Shown: positions 1-5,474, counted from the stretch's first letter. The stretch is 5,474 bases of DNA from Rhodocaloribacter sp964552015 (GCA_964552015.1 CAZKFR010000128.1:1-5474); one strand, 5' to 3'. A program made the numbers and translations. The notes: a model not told the origin generated them from the letters alone.

Positions 1-356
1 AAGCGGTCCATGAGCGCCCGCAGGCGGGCGAAGGCGGCGGGCTCGACGGCGTGGTGCACCCAGGCCCCCTCCTGGCGGCTGCGGATGAGGCCGGCCTCCC
101 GCAGCACCTTTAGATGGTGGGAGATGGTCGGCTGCTTCACGTCGAAGTGCTGCTCGAACTCGCAGACGCAGAGCTGCCCGCCGTGGGCATGGATCAGGTC
201 CACCATGCGCAGGCGGACCGGGTGCGCCAGCGCCTTGAGCTGCGCCGCGAGTGCCTCCACCTCCCGCACGTCCAGGTGTGCGGTCACCGGCGTGCAGGCA
301 CAGGCGGCCTCCGGGCGTGCTTCGTCGGCTTCGGGCAAACGGGCGGTGACAGGCAT
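1..356 (-). CDS. ArsR/SmtB-family metal-sensing transcriptional repressor (3' end cut by window edge)
   Basis: Likely a winged-helix dimeric repressor that leaves its operator when thiol-binding metal or metalloid ions (As, Cd, Pb, Zn type) are bound. I translated 118 codons from the ATG at 354-356 to the window edge; the family is usually about 100-130 residues, so only a few are probably missing. Visible features are LKALAHPVRLRMVDLI (residues 40-55, the usual first conserved helix of the fold), LCVCEFEQHF (62-71, the ArsR/CadC metal motif with C63 and C65), and the recognition helix KQPTISHHLKVLREAGL (74-90), followed by a wing (GAWVHH, 97-102). An N-terminal CAC (C19, C21) could supply further ligands, as the N-terminal cysteines of CadC do. 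The third ArsR cysteine (CxCxxC) is absent. No clear Shine-Dalgarno precedes the start. A 22-bp near-palindrome lies 20 bases upstream. The inducing metal and the regulated genes, probably beyond the left edge, cannot be read here. Confidence 0.9.
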   Translation of the reverse strand, partial: MPVTARLPEADEARPEAACACTPVTAHLDVREVEALAAQLKALAHPVRLRMVDLIHAHGGQLCVCEFEQHFDVKQPTISHHLKVLREAGLIRSRQEGAWVHHAVEPAAFARLRALMDR

Positions 357-376
357 GGCCGGGCGTCCAGATGGTA

Positions 377-398
377 CATATCGACGTTCTTCAATATG
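377..398 (-). promoter_or_regulatory. candidate ArsR-type operator (22-bp interrupted palindrome)
   Basis: On the minus strand the halves read CATATTGAAGA and ACGTCGATATG. Eight of eleven symmetric base pairs match, including the whole outer CATAT/ATATG arm. The element ends 20 bases before the arsR start codon, is AT-rich within a GC-rich region, and lies in the 101-base gap between the VWA gene and arsR. ArsR/SmtB proteins commonly bind such imperfect 12-2-12-like repeats and repress their own genes, so autoregulation is the natural inference. I could not assign a convincing -10/-35 pair around it. Confidence 0.55.
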
Positions 399-457
399 CC
401 GGCGCGCGAACGGTTCCAGCCAGAGCGCCCTTGACGAACACTTCACCGCGTGCCGGC

Positions 458-1555
458 CTACCGCACCTTCTTGCGCCGGTTGCGGAGGTAGTCCTCGAAG
501 AGGAACGTGCCGAGGTCGTCGAGCGAGGCGAAGTAGGCGCGGCCCTGGTTGGCCTCGGTAAGCTGGCGGACGAAATCCTGCAGGTACGGGTCGCGGGCGA
601 TCATGAACGTGGTGATGACGATCCCCTCCCGCCGGCAGATGACGGCCTCGTCCAGCACCTTGTTGACGATCCGGCGGTCCAGGCCGAAGGCGTTGCGGTA
701 CATCCGCCCGTACTCGAAATGGCAGCTCGGCTTGCCGTCGGTGATCAGGAAGATCTGCTTGTTGCGGTTCTTGCGACGGCGCAGGATGTCGCGGGCGCGT
801 TGCAGGCCGGCACGGGTGTTGGTGTAGTACGGCCCCACGTCCAGATAGGGCAGGTCTTTCACCGACACCTCCCAGGCGTCGTTGCCGAAGGCGACGATGT
901 CGAGGGTGTCCTTCGGGTAGTGGGTCAGGATGAGCTCGGCCAGGGCCAGGGCCGTCTTGCGGGCCGGGGTGATGCGGTCCTCGCCGTAGAGCACCATCGA
1001 GTGGGAGAGGTCGATCATCAGCACGGTGGCCACGCTCGTGTGGTGGTCCGTCTCGTGCACCACGAAGTCGTCCTCGCGCAGGTCCCAGTCGTCGAGGCCG
1101 GTGCGGCGGAAGGCGTTCGAGAGGGTGCCGGTGACGTCGAGCAGGTGGGGGTCGTCGCCGAAGTGCCAGGCCCGCGTCTCGGGCAGGCGCTCGTCGCCCC
1201 GGCCGGCGAAGGGGGTCTTGTGGCCGCCGGGCCGTCCCCGGCGCAGGCGGGTGAAGATCTCTTCGAGGGCGCGGCGCCGGAGCGTGCGCTCGGTGCGGGC
1301 CGTGGGCCGGAGCACCCCCTGCGGGTCCTCGGCCAGGTAGCCCCGCTGCTTCAGCTCCTCGATGAAGTCGCCCAGGCCCATCCCCTCGCCCGTGAGGCCG
1401 TAGCGGCGGTCGAGCTCGGTGAGCCACCGGAGCGCCTCGGCCACGTCGCCGGCGGCGATGTGCAGCAGTTGCTGGAACAGGTCGAAGAGCTGCTCGAACG
1501 GACTGGCCGCCCGGCCATGACGCTGCGCGTCCCATTCGGTATAACGGAAAAACAT
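458..1555 (-). CDS. VWA-domain protein with intact MIDAS (COG4867-like)
   Basis: A 365-residue, apparently cytoplasmic protein with no signal peptide or membrane segment. The N-terminal half (about 1-170) begins MFFRYTEWDAQ and carries a charged linker; the C-terminal half is a von Willebrand factor A domain (about 173-360). The metal-ion-dependent adhesion site is complete: DLSHS (D182, S184, S186) after a hydrophobic strand, a threonine in YYTNT (T245 or T247), and D273 in FLITDGKPS. The end, FLFEDYLRNRRKK, fits the VWA proteins related to the magnesium-chelatase D subunit family that are annotated as COG4867. Such proteins often act with a MoxR- or chelatase-like AAA+ ATPase to remodel or metallate a partner, but no ATPase gene is adjacent here. 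The specific function is therefore unknown. The ATG at 1553-1555 starts right at the family-like N-terminus and has no obvious Shine-Dalgarno. The stop is TAG at 458-460. The upstream gene is 87 bases away, so cotranscription is possible but unproven. Confidence 0.85.
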   Translation of the reverse strand: MFFRYTEWDAQRHGRAASPFEQLFDLFQQLLHIAAGDVAEALRWLTELDRRYGLTGEGMGLGDFIEELKQRGYLAEDPQGVLRPTARTERTLRRRALEEIFTRLRRGRPGGHKTPFAGRGDERLPETRAWHFGDDPHLLDVTGTLSNAFRRTGLDDWDLREDDFVVHETDHHTSVATVLMIDLSHSMVLYGEDRITPARKTALALAELILTHYPKDTLDIVAFGNDAWEVSVKDLPYLDVGPYYTNTRAGLQRARDILRRRKNRNKQIFLITDGKPSCHFEYGRMYRNAFGLDRRIVNKVLDEAVICRREGIVITTFMIARDPYLQDFVRQLTEANQGRAYFASLDDLGTFLFEDYLRNRRKKVR

Positions 1556-1605
1556 GGCGGCGGACCGGTTTGCGTGACGAGGAACGGGGAGGCCCGAACA
1601 GAACC

Positions 1606-1626
1606 TTACGCACTACGCATTACGCC
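1606..1626. repeat. three tandem 7-bp repeats between the TPR and VWA genes
   Basis: The plus strand reads TTACGCA, CTACGCA, TTACGCC in direct succession: a heptamer NTACGCM repeated three times without spacer. It sits in the 87-base gap (1556-1642), starting 17 bases past the TPR stop codon in the direction of transcription. It is neither an inverted repeat nor followed by a T tract, so it is not an intrinsic terminator. It may be a direct-repeat protein-binding site, a slipped-strand tract, or one copy of a dispersed intergenic repeat. The rest of this gap shows nothing recognisable. Confidence 0.6.
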
Positions 1627-1642
1627 CACCCCCCGACTTCGT

Positions 1643-2842
1643 TCAACCGTCGTAGGGTGTTTTCAGGTACCGCTCGGCCCGGTCGTGGGCACCGGCGAAG
1701 TCCTTCAGCTTGCGCACCCGCCGGTAGCGTTCGACGGCCTCGTCGCGGCGGCCCAGGGCGTCGTAGGTCATCCCGAGGCGCAGGAGCCCCAGCGTCTTGA
1801 AATAGCTGTCGTGCGGCATGGCCTCGGTGATGCGCTCGAGCTCCTCCAGGTAGACGAGGGCCTGCTCGGGCCGCCGCGCCGAGAGTTCGGCCCGCCCCAG
1901 GTAATAGAGGGCCTGGGCGACCAGCGCGGGCGTATAGCCGGCCTGTCCGGCCCGGTAGCGGTCCAGCACCTCGCCGTAGATGCGCCGCGCCTCGCGCCAG
2001 CGCCCCCACTGCGCGTGCACCCGCCCCTCGAGCGTGTGGAAGAAGGGGTTGTCCGGGTGCCAGGCCCGGAGCCGCTGCACGTAGATGAGGCTCTTACTGA
2101 AGTTCGGCTCGTAGATCAAGTAGATCTGGAGCAGGAAATAGGCGGCCTCGGTCCGGATGAAGCGCCCCTCGTCGGCCACGCGCCGGAGTTCGCGCAGGCC
2201 GCGGACGCGGTCGCCCTTCGGGAAGAAGAGCATCAGCGGCTTCACGACCGGGTACTTCTCCGGCACCACGGCGGCGAAGTAGTCATAGACGCCCTTGCCG
2301 AAGACGAAGTCGGCGTTGGTGGTGTCGTGCTCGGCGATGCGGAAGACATACTGCATGGCCTCCTTGCCGTCGCGGGCGGCCCGCAGCCAGTCGCCGCGGT
2401 TCGAGCGCAGGCGCCCACGGAAGCCCAGCGCGGCGCCCTTGAAGAACATGGCGTCGAAGTCGTCCGGGTTCCGTTTCAGCAGCCGGTCGCTGCGGCGGAC
2501 GACCTCGTCCATCTGCCGGATGAAGGCTTTGTCGTGCGAGGTGTCGTGCAGGTCGGGCAGGATCTGCCACCAGGTGATGAGGCCGTGCAGGAACGGGCCG
2601 ATGGGGTGCCCCGGATAGAGCGCTTCGATCTGATCGAAAACGCGGGCGGCCTCGGCCAGCTTCATGTCGTAGAGCAGGTCGAGTCCCTGCTCGCCCAGAG
2701 CCTGCACCTGCGGGTCGTCCAGGACGGAGGCCCCGGCAGCGAGGGCGGCGGGCCGGGTCGTCTGCCCGCTGACGGCCGGAGCCATGACGGGCGCCAGCGC
2801 CAGCACCCACACCACGAACCTGTATCGAAAAGCGGTCACCAT
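1643..2842 (-). CDS. exported tetratricopeptide-repeat protein
   Basis: A 399-residue protein with an N-terminal signal peptide: basic start (FRYR), hydrophobic core VVWVLALAPVMAPAV, and probable cleavage near AVSGQ at about residue 25-27. No lipobox cysteine is seen, so it is probably periplasmic or otherwise in the envelope. The rest is mostly amphipathic helix pairs. TPR-like units are visible around 51-78 (LYDMKLAEAARVFDQIEALYPGHP), 262-296 (DNPFFHTLEGRVHAQWGRW, then ARRIYGEVLDRY), 308-340 (alpha-helical pair ending in ALVYLEELERI) and 349-382 (LRLGMTYDALGRRDEAVERY). The middle part (about 128-250), with FFKGAALGFRGRL, GDWLRAARDGKEA and FFPKGDRVRGLREL, loosely recalls the TTC39/Iml2 type of helical-repeat protein. 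I chose the ATG at 2840-2842 because GGGAGG lies six bases ahead of it; an ATG at 2848 directly abuts that Shine-Dalgarno. A longer reading from 2938 starts inside the bioY terminator. TPR proteins are scaffolds; no partner or pathway can be named. Confidence 0.82.
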   Translation of the reverse strand: MVTAFRYRFVVWVLALAPVMAPAVSGQTTRPAALAAGASVLDDPQVQALGEQGLDLLYDMKLAEAARVFDQIEALYPGHPIGPFLHGLITWWQILPDLHDTSHDKAFIRQMDEVVRRSDRLLKRNPDDFDAMFFKGAALGFRGRLRSNRGDWLRAARDGKEAMQYVFRIAEHDTTNADFVFGKGVYDYFAAVVPEKYPVVKPLMLFFPKGDRVRGLRELRRVADEGRFIRTEAAYFLLQIYLIYEPNFSKSLIYVQRLRAWHPDNPFFHTLEGRVHAQWGRWREARRIYGEVLDRYRAGQAGYTPALVAQALYYLGRAELSARRPEQALVYLEELERITEAMPHDSYFKTLGLLRLGMTYDALGRRDEAVERYRRVRKLKDFAGAHDRAERYLKTPYDG

Positions 2843-2848
2843 CGTCAT

Positions 2849-2854
2849 CCTCCC
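2849..2854 (-). promoter_or_regulatory. Shine-Dalgarno site that decides the TPR gene start
   Basis: The minus strand reads GGGAGG followed at once by ATGACGATG. The spacing is zero to the first ATG (2846-2848) and six bases to the second (2840-2842), so the second is favoured. The difference is two residues and does not affect the signal peptide. Confidence 0.65.
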
Positions 2855-2927
2855 GCGCGGATCCTCTCGTACAGGCGACCGAAAAGGGCTGTTCCGCCAC
2901 CTCCGGCCGCGCCGGCTCGATCCCAGC

Positions 2928-2963
2928 AAAAAAGGCACCGCTCCCCGTGGAGCGATGCCTTTT
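2928..2963 (-). terminator. Rho-independent terminator of bioY
   Basis: In minus-strand RNA the stem GGCAUCGCUCC pairs with GGAGCGGUGCC around a 4-base loop (ACGG), followed by UUUUUU. The stem has eleven pairs, with one G-U wobble. It begins 27 bases past the bioY stop codon. Read on the plus strand, the wobble becomes a C-A mismatch and the tail is only four T, so the element is built for minus-strand transcription, although the A tract before the stem could allow weak bidirectional use. It separates bioY from the downstream TPR gene. Confidence 0.9.
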
Positions 2964-2990
2964 CGGCGAAAGGAGCCGGAGACGGGCCGT

Positions 2991-3581
2991 TCAGCGGGCG
3001 CGTCCGAGGCGGCGCGTGCCCGTGTACACGAGCCCGACGAAGAGGATCTTGGCCAGGTCGACCGGGATGAAGCGCAGCCAGCCCCGCTCGAGCGACTCGG
3101 CCCACGTGGCGTGGCCGGCCACGGCGTGCAGCCAGACGACGCCGAGCGTGAAGAGCACCACCGAGCCGGCGATCATGGCGAGCGTGCTGCCCGTGAGCGT
3201 GTTCCACCGCTTCGACAGCGCCCCCACGACGGCCGCCGCGAGCGGATAGGCCAGCAGGTAACCGGCCGTGACGGCGCCGAAGAGGTAGGCGGGGCCGAAC
3301 GTGTCGCCGGCATAGACGGGCAGAAACAGGCCGAGCATCAGGTAGAGGAGCTGGGCCAGCATCCCGTTGCGCCAGCCGAGGAAGAGGCCGCTGCCGTAGA
3401 CGGCCACCGTCTGCAACGTGAAGGGCACCTCCCAGAGGTAGAGGCGCACCTGCGCGCCGAGGGCCGTCAGCAGGGCGAAGCCGACGATACCCAGCACCTG
3501 CAGCGCCGCCGAAGCGCGTTCCTGGCGCAGCACGTCGACGGCCGCCGCCCGGGGCGTGTGGAGCGAAAGAAGCGTAGCCAT
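2991..3581 (-). CDS. bioY: BioY biotin transporter, ECF S component
   Basis: Inner-membrane substrate-binding (S) subunit for high-affinity biotin uptake. It works alone or with the energy-coupling module (EcfT plus ATPases EcfA/EcfA'), none of which is encoded in this window. The protein has 196 residues, normal for the family, with about six hydrophobic segments. Family landmarks are present: EVPFTLQTVAVYGSGLFLGW (51-70), YLMLGLFLPVYAGDTFGP (80-97), YLFGAVTAGYLLAYPLAA (99-116) and FIPVDLAKILFVGLVY (171-186). The N-terminal 25 or so residues (MATLLSLHTPRAAAVDVLRQ) are a hydrophilic extension before the first membrane segment. The ATG at 3579-3581 has no clear Shine-Dalgarno. The gene lies 117 bases downstream of tgt and ends in a strong terminator. 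No biotin-synthesis genes or BirA-box palindrome were seen next to it. The assignment is firm; biotin as substrate is inferred from the family. Confidence 0.92.
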   Translation of the reverse strand: MATLLSLHTPRAAAVDVLRQERASAALQVLGIVGFALLTALGAQVRLYLWEVPFTLQTVAVYGSGLFLGWRNGMLAQLLYLMLGLFLPVYAGDTFGPAYLFGAVTAGYLLAYPLAAAVVGALSKRWNTLTGSTLAMIAGSVVLFTLGVVWLHAVAGHATWAESLERGWLRFIPVDLAKILFVGLVYTGTRRLGRAR

Positions 3582-3698
3582 GAGATCGAGAATCAGGTTT
3601 CCGTGTGCGGGTCAGGGTCGGGACGGGTAAGATACAACGCCGGGACCACGAAGGCACCTTTCCACCAATTTTTGGCGGGCGACGGAGACAGCGCCCCC

Positions 3699-4829
3699 TC
3701 ACAACCGGCGGCGGATGCGCGGCACGATCTCCGCCCGCCAGGCCGCGAACCGCCCCTCGACGATGGCCCGCCGCGCCTCACGCATCAGCCACAGGTAGAA
3801 CGACAGGTTCTGGAGCGAAGCGATCTGCAGCCCCAGAATCTCCCCGGCGATGAACAGATGACGCACATACGCCTTCGTGAACGTCTGCGACGCATACCGG
3901 TCCAGCCCCGGGTCGAGCGGCGAGAAGTCGGTGCGCCACTTGCGGTTCTTGATGTTCAGGATGCCCTCGGTGGTGAAGATCATCCCGTTGCGCCCGTTGC
4001 GCGTGGGCATCACGCAGTCGAACATATCCACGCCCCGCGCGATGTTCTCCACCAGGTTCTCCGGCGTCCCGACGCCCATCAGGTAGCGGGGTTGGTGTAC
4101 GGGGAGCTCGGCGCAGGCCACCTCCACCATGGCGTACATCTGCTCGGCCGGCTCGCCCACGGACAGCCCCCCGATGGCATACCCGGGGAAGTCCATCTCG
4201 ACGAGGCGCCGGGCGGACTCCCGGCGGAGGTCCGGGTAGACGACGCCCTGCACGATGGCGAACAGGGCCTGCTCGTGGCCGTAGAGCGCGTCCGTCTCGT
4301 CGAAGCGCCGTTTGCACCGGGCGGCCCAGCGGAGCGTCAGCTCGTGCGAGGAGCGGGCGTAGTCGTACGACGCATCGCCAGGGGGGCACTCGTCGAGCAC
4401 CATCATGATGTCCGACCCGATGCTGCGCTGGATGTCGATGACGCTTTCGGGCGTGAAGGTGTGGTACGAGCCGTCGAGGTGGCTCTTGAAGCGGACGCCC
4501 TCCTCCGAGAGCTTGCGCCGCGCCGCCAGCGAGAAGACCTGGTAGCCGCCCGAGTCGGTGAGGATCGGGCCGTCCCACCGCATGAACCGGTGAAGCCCGC
4601 CGGCGCGCTCGAGCACCTCGGTGCCGGGCCGCAGGTAGAGGTGGTACGTGTTGCCCAGGATGATCTGCGCTCGCACGTCGTCCACCAGCTCGCGGGGCTG
4701 GACGGCCTTGACGCTCCCGACGGTCCCCACCGGCATGAAGATGGGCGTCTCGATGGTCCCGTGCGCCGTCTCCAGCAGGCCGGCGCGAGCGTTCGTGTGG
4801 GGGTCGGTATGTTGGAGCGTGAAACGCAT
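3699..4829 (-). CDS. tgt: queuine tRNA-ribosyltransferase (tRNA-guanine transglycosylase)
   Basis: Exchanges guanine 34 in the anticodon of Asp, Asn, His and Tyr tRNAs for preQ1, a step of queuosine synthesis in the cytoplasm. The 376 residues match the bacterial family length. The TIM-barrel landmarks are intact: TPIFMPVGTVGSVKA (28-42), GNTYHLYLRPG (59-69), TDSGGYQVFS with D92 (91-100), LDECPP with D146 (145-150), AIVQGVVYPDLR (191-202), AIGGLSVGE for base binding (218-226), and DMFDCVMPTRNGRNG with the presumed nucleophile D271 (268-282). The C-terminal zinc site is not: where the family has CxCxxC and a later His, this protein has L309, R311, S314 and Q340, with unbroken alignment on both sides. 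The start MRFTLQH at 4829 fits family N-termini and has AGGGAG three bases upstream; the longer open frame to 5090 would add 87 low-complexity residues and overlap the divergent gene. No other queuosine gene lies nearby. Confidence 0.97.
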   Translation of the reverse strand: MRFTLQHTDPHTNARAGLLETAHGTIETPIFMPVGTVGSVKAVQPRELVDDVRAQIILGNTYHLYLRPGTEVLERAGGLHRFMRWDGPILTDSGGYQVFSLAARRKLSEEGVRFKSHLDGSYHTFTPESVIDIQRSIGSDIMMVLDECPPGDASYDYARSSHELTLRWAARCKRRFDETDALYGHEQALFAIVQGVVYPDLRRESARRLVEMDFPGYAIGGLSVGEPAEQMYAMVEVACAELPVHQPRYLMGVGTPENLVENIARGVDMFDCVMPTRNGRNGMIFTTEGILNIKNRKWRTDFSPLDPGLDRYASQTFTKAYVRHLFIAGEILGLQIASLQNLSFYLWLMREARRAIVEGRFAAWRAEIVPRIRRRL

Positions 4830-4858
4830 GATCTCCCTGGCTCGCCTGAAGGCACCCC

Positions 4859-4879
4859 GGCGGGCGGCCCTCGCCCGCC
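4859..4879. repeat. GC-rich hairpin in the presumed tgt leader
   Basis: GGCGGGCG and CGCCCGCC are perfect reverse complements around the loop GCCCT. The stem ends 29 bases before the tgt start codon on the minus strand, so it would fold in the tgt 5' untranslated RNA. No T tract follows on either strand, so it is not a standard terminator. In such GC-rich DNA a chance 8-bp stem is possible. Confidence 0.4.
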
Positions 4880-4898
4880 CCGAACCGGCGCCCCCGTA

Positions 4899-4927
4899 CG
4901 TCGTCGAAAGACCGGATAACGACGACG
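4899..4927. repeat. inverted repeat, candidate operator of the divergent pair
   Basis: CGTCGTCG (4899-4906) and CGACGACG (4920-4927) are perfect reverse complements separated by 13 bases that include an AT-richer GGATAA. The repeat ends 23 bases upstream of the HTH gene's start. An operator for the neighbouring HTH protein is one reading; the CGT-repeat composition also makes chance plausible. Confidence 0.35.
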
Positions 4928-4950
4928 CTCCCACGAAGATTCCGTCCGCC

Positions 4951-5448
4951 ATGCCCGACGCCCCGATGTCCCCCGCCCCCGACCCCCACGACGACCCGCC
5001 CGGTGCCGAAGGAGGCACCACGAAGAAAGAGCAGATCCTCTCCCTCTTCGCCGCCGGTATCCGCGAGGTGGAGGACATCGCCATGCTCACCGGCGTGCGC
5101 CCCAGCTACGTGGCTTCGGTCCTCCAGGAAGCCGACCTGCGCACCGACTACTTCGACCTCTACACCTCCACCTCCCGCCCGATGAACGTCTACTCGAAGT
5201 TCTTCGCCGGGCGGCTCGGGTTCAAGGATGTGGAGACGGCCCGCCGCAGCGTGGCCCTCATCGACCGGCTCTACGACCGCTTCGAGCAGGTGGCCGACCG
5301 GGCCGGACAGCACCATGCCCTCGTGATGGCGCTGACGATGTACAACCGTGCCCGGTGGACCGGCAAGACCGCCGAGGCCGACGTCTACCGCCGGTGGCTG
5401 CTCGAGCGCCTCGGCGGCCTCGACGCGGAGGAGACGGAGGCCGACTGA
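4951..5448 (+). CDS. uncharacterised small protein with predicted helix-turn-helix
   Basis: I do not recognise this 165-residue protein. After a Pro/Asp-rich, probably disordered N-terminus (1-24) comes a pattern typical of a helix-turn-helix: KEQILSLFAAG (26-36), EVEDIAMLTG (39-48), then RPSYVASVLQEADL (50-63), resembling the 'which sites does it see' HTH found in sigma-like and resolvase-like proteins. The remainder (67-155) is predicted mainly helical, with a Tyr/Phe/Arg-rich core (NVYSKFFAGRLGF, 79-91; ALIDRLYDRFEQVADRAGQH, 102-121; NRARWTGK, 132-139). No signal peptide, membrane segment or enzyme motif is seen. The ATG at 4951 is the likely start; 4966 is an alternative and neither has a clear Shine-Dalgarno. 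Codon use and GC match its neighbours, and third positions are strongly G/C, supporting a real gene. It is divergent from tgt. DNA binding is an inference from the HTH-like segment alone. Confidence 0.75.
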   Translation: MPDAPMSPAPDPHDDPPGAEGGTTKKEQILSLFAAGIREVEDIAMLTGVRPSYVASVLQEADLRTDYFDLYTSTSRPMNVYSKFFAGRLGFKDVETARRSVALIDRLYDRFEQVADRAGQHHALVMALTMYNRARWTGKTAEADVYRRWLLERLGGLDAEETEAD

Positions 5449-5474
5449 AGCCGCGGGCTCACCGGAACAAAAAA
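5449..5474. other. start of the downstream gap, cut by the window edge
   Basis: Twenty-six bases follow the HTH gene's TGA and end in six A. A short AGCC/GGCT stem is present, but there is too little sequence to call a terminator or promoter. Confidence 0.3.

Larger units (their letters stand above)
4830..4950. promoter_or_regulatory. divergent intergenic region between tgt and the HTH gene
   Basis: This 121-base interval separates two divergently transcribed genes and so should hold both promoters. It contains two perfect inverted repeats: a GC-rich 8-bp stem with a 5-base loop (4859-4879), and an 8-bp repeat with a 13-base spacer (4899-4927). I could not pick out convincing -35/-10 or Bacteroidota-type -33/-7 elements on either strand. 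Confidence 0.5.

Noticed and set aside
1606..1626. Start of a CRISPR array or an intrinsic terminator
   Set aside because: Repeats are 7 bp with no spacers, no self-complementarity and no T tract.
2843..2938. Upstream start of the TPR gene at 2938
   Set aside because: It lies inside the terminator stem, lacks a Shine-Dalgarno, and would put about 30 Arg-rich residues before an otherwise normal signal peptide.
371..3070. Open frame of 899 codons on the plus strand
   Set aside because: It runs antisense across the VWA and TPR genes and the bioY terminator. Its product is Val/Glu/Gly/Ala-rich without domains, as expected of a frame opposite GC-rich genes; the minus-strand products show clear motifs.
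3663..3690. Terminator after tgt
   Set aside because: Only a 5-bp GGGCG/CGCCC stem with a 10-base loop, followed by an A-rich rather than T-rich tract on the transcribed strand.
3601..3698. bioY promoter (TTGTATCTTA region) or BirA box
   Set aside because: A TATCTT hexamer is present, but no partner element at proper spacing and no TTGTTAACC-like palindrome was found.
3810..3905. Frameshift as explanation for the missing zinc cysteines in tgt
   Set aside because: Conserved residues on both sides and between the ligand positions (P-L-D-P, D, Y, A-Y, R-H-L-F) stay in one frame.
2784..4919. Open frame of 711 codons on the plus strand
   Set aside because: Antisense to bioY and tgt, both firmly identified, and low in complexity.
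4830..5090. N-terminal extension of tgt to 5090
   Set aside because: It overlaps the divergent gene and adds residues absent from the family; MRFTLQH at 4829 matches usual TGT starts.
3778..5316. Open frame of 512 codons on the minus strand
   Set aside because: It overlaps tgt in another frame and the plus-strand HTH gene; the product is His/Arg/Gly-rich with no motif.

Overview
The window is GC-rich, gene-dense bacterial chromosome. It holds six protein genes: five in a row on the minus strand and one divergent gene on the plus strand at the right end. The high GC, the many Arg/Ala/Glu-rich proteins and a tRNA-guanine transglycosylase without its zinc ligands suggest a high-GC member of the Bacteroidota/Rhodothermota group (for example Rhodothermales). 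This is an inference from sequence style only, not a database match. No mobile element, CRISPR array, rRNA or tRNA was seen.

Layout from right to left, following minus-strand transcription. tgt (3699-4829) encodes queuine tRNA-ribosyltransferase. bioY (2991-3581) encodes the substrate-binding membrane subunit of an ECF biotin transporter and is followed by a clear Rho-independent terminator (2928-2963). Next come an exported TPR protein (1643-2842), a cytoplasmic VWA-domain protein with an intact MIDAS site (458-1555), and an ArsR/SmtB-family metal-sensing repressor cut by the left edge (1-356). A near-palindrome at 377-398, just upstream of the arsR start, looks like its operator. To the right of tgt, a divergent plus-strand gene (4951-5448) encodes an unrecognised small protein with a predicted helix-turn-helix. 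The 121-base divergent interval contains two perfect inverted repeats.

The minus-strand genes are collinear but separated by 87 to 148 bases, so they are probably several short transcription units rather than one operon. No shared pathway joins them: queuosine tRNA modification, biotin uptake, an envelope or periplasmic TPR protein, a VWA protein and a metal-responsive repressor. No strong case for a new multi-gene system can be made. The most interesting points are the zinc-ligand-free TGT, the two-CxC ArsR with its candidate operator, the orphan HTH protein beside an inverted repeat, and the VWA protein without its usual AAA+ neighbour. All gaps between genes are shorter than 150 bases.
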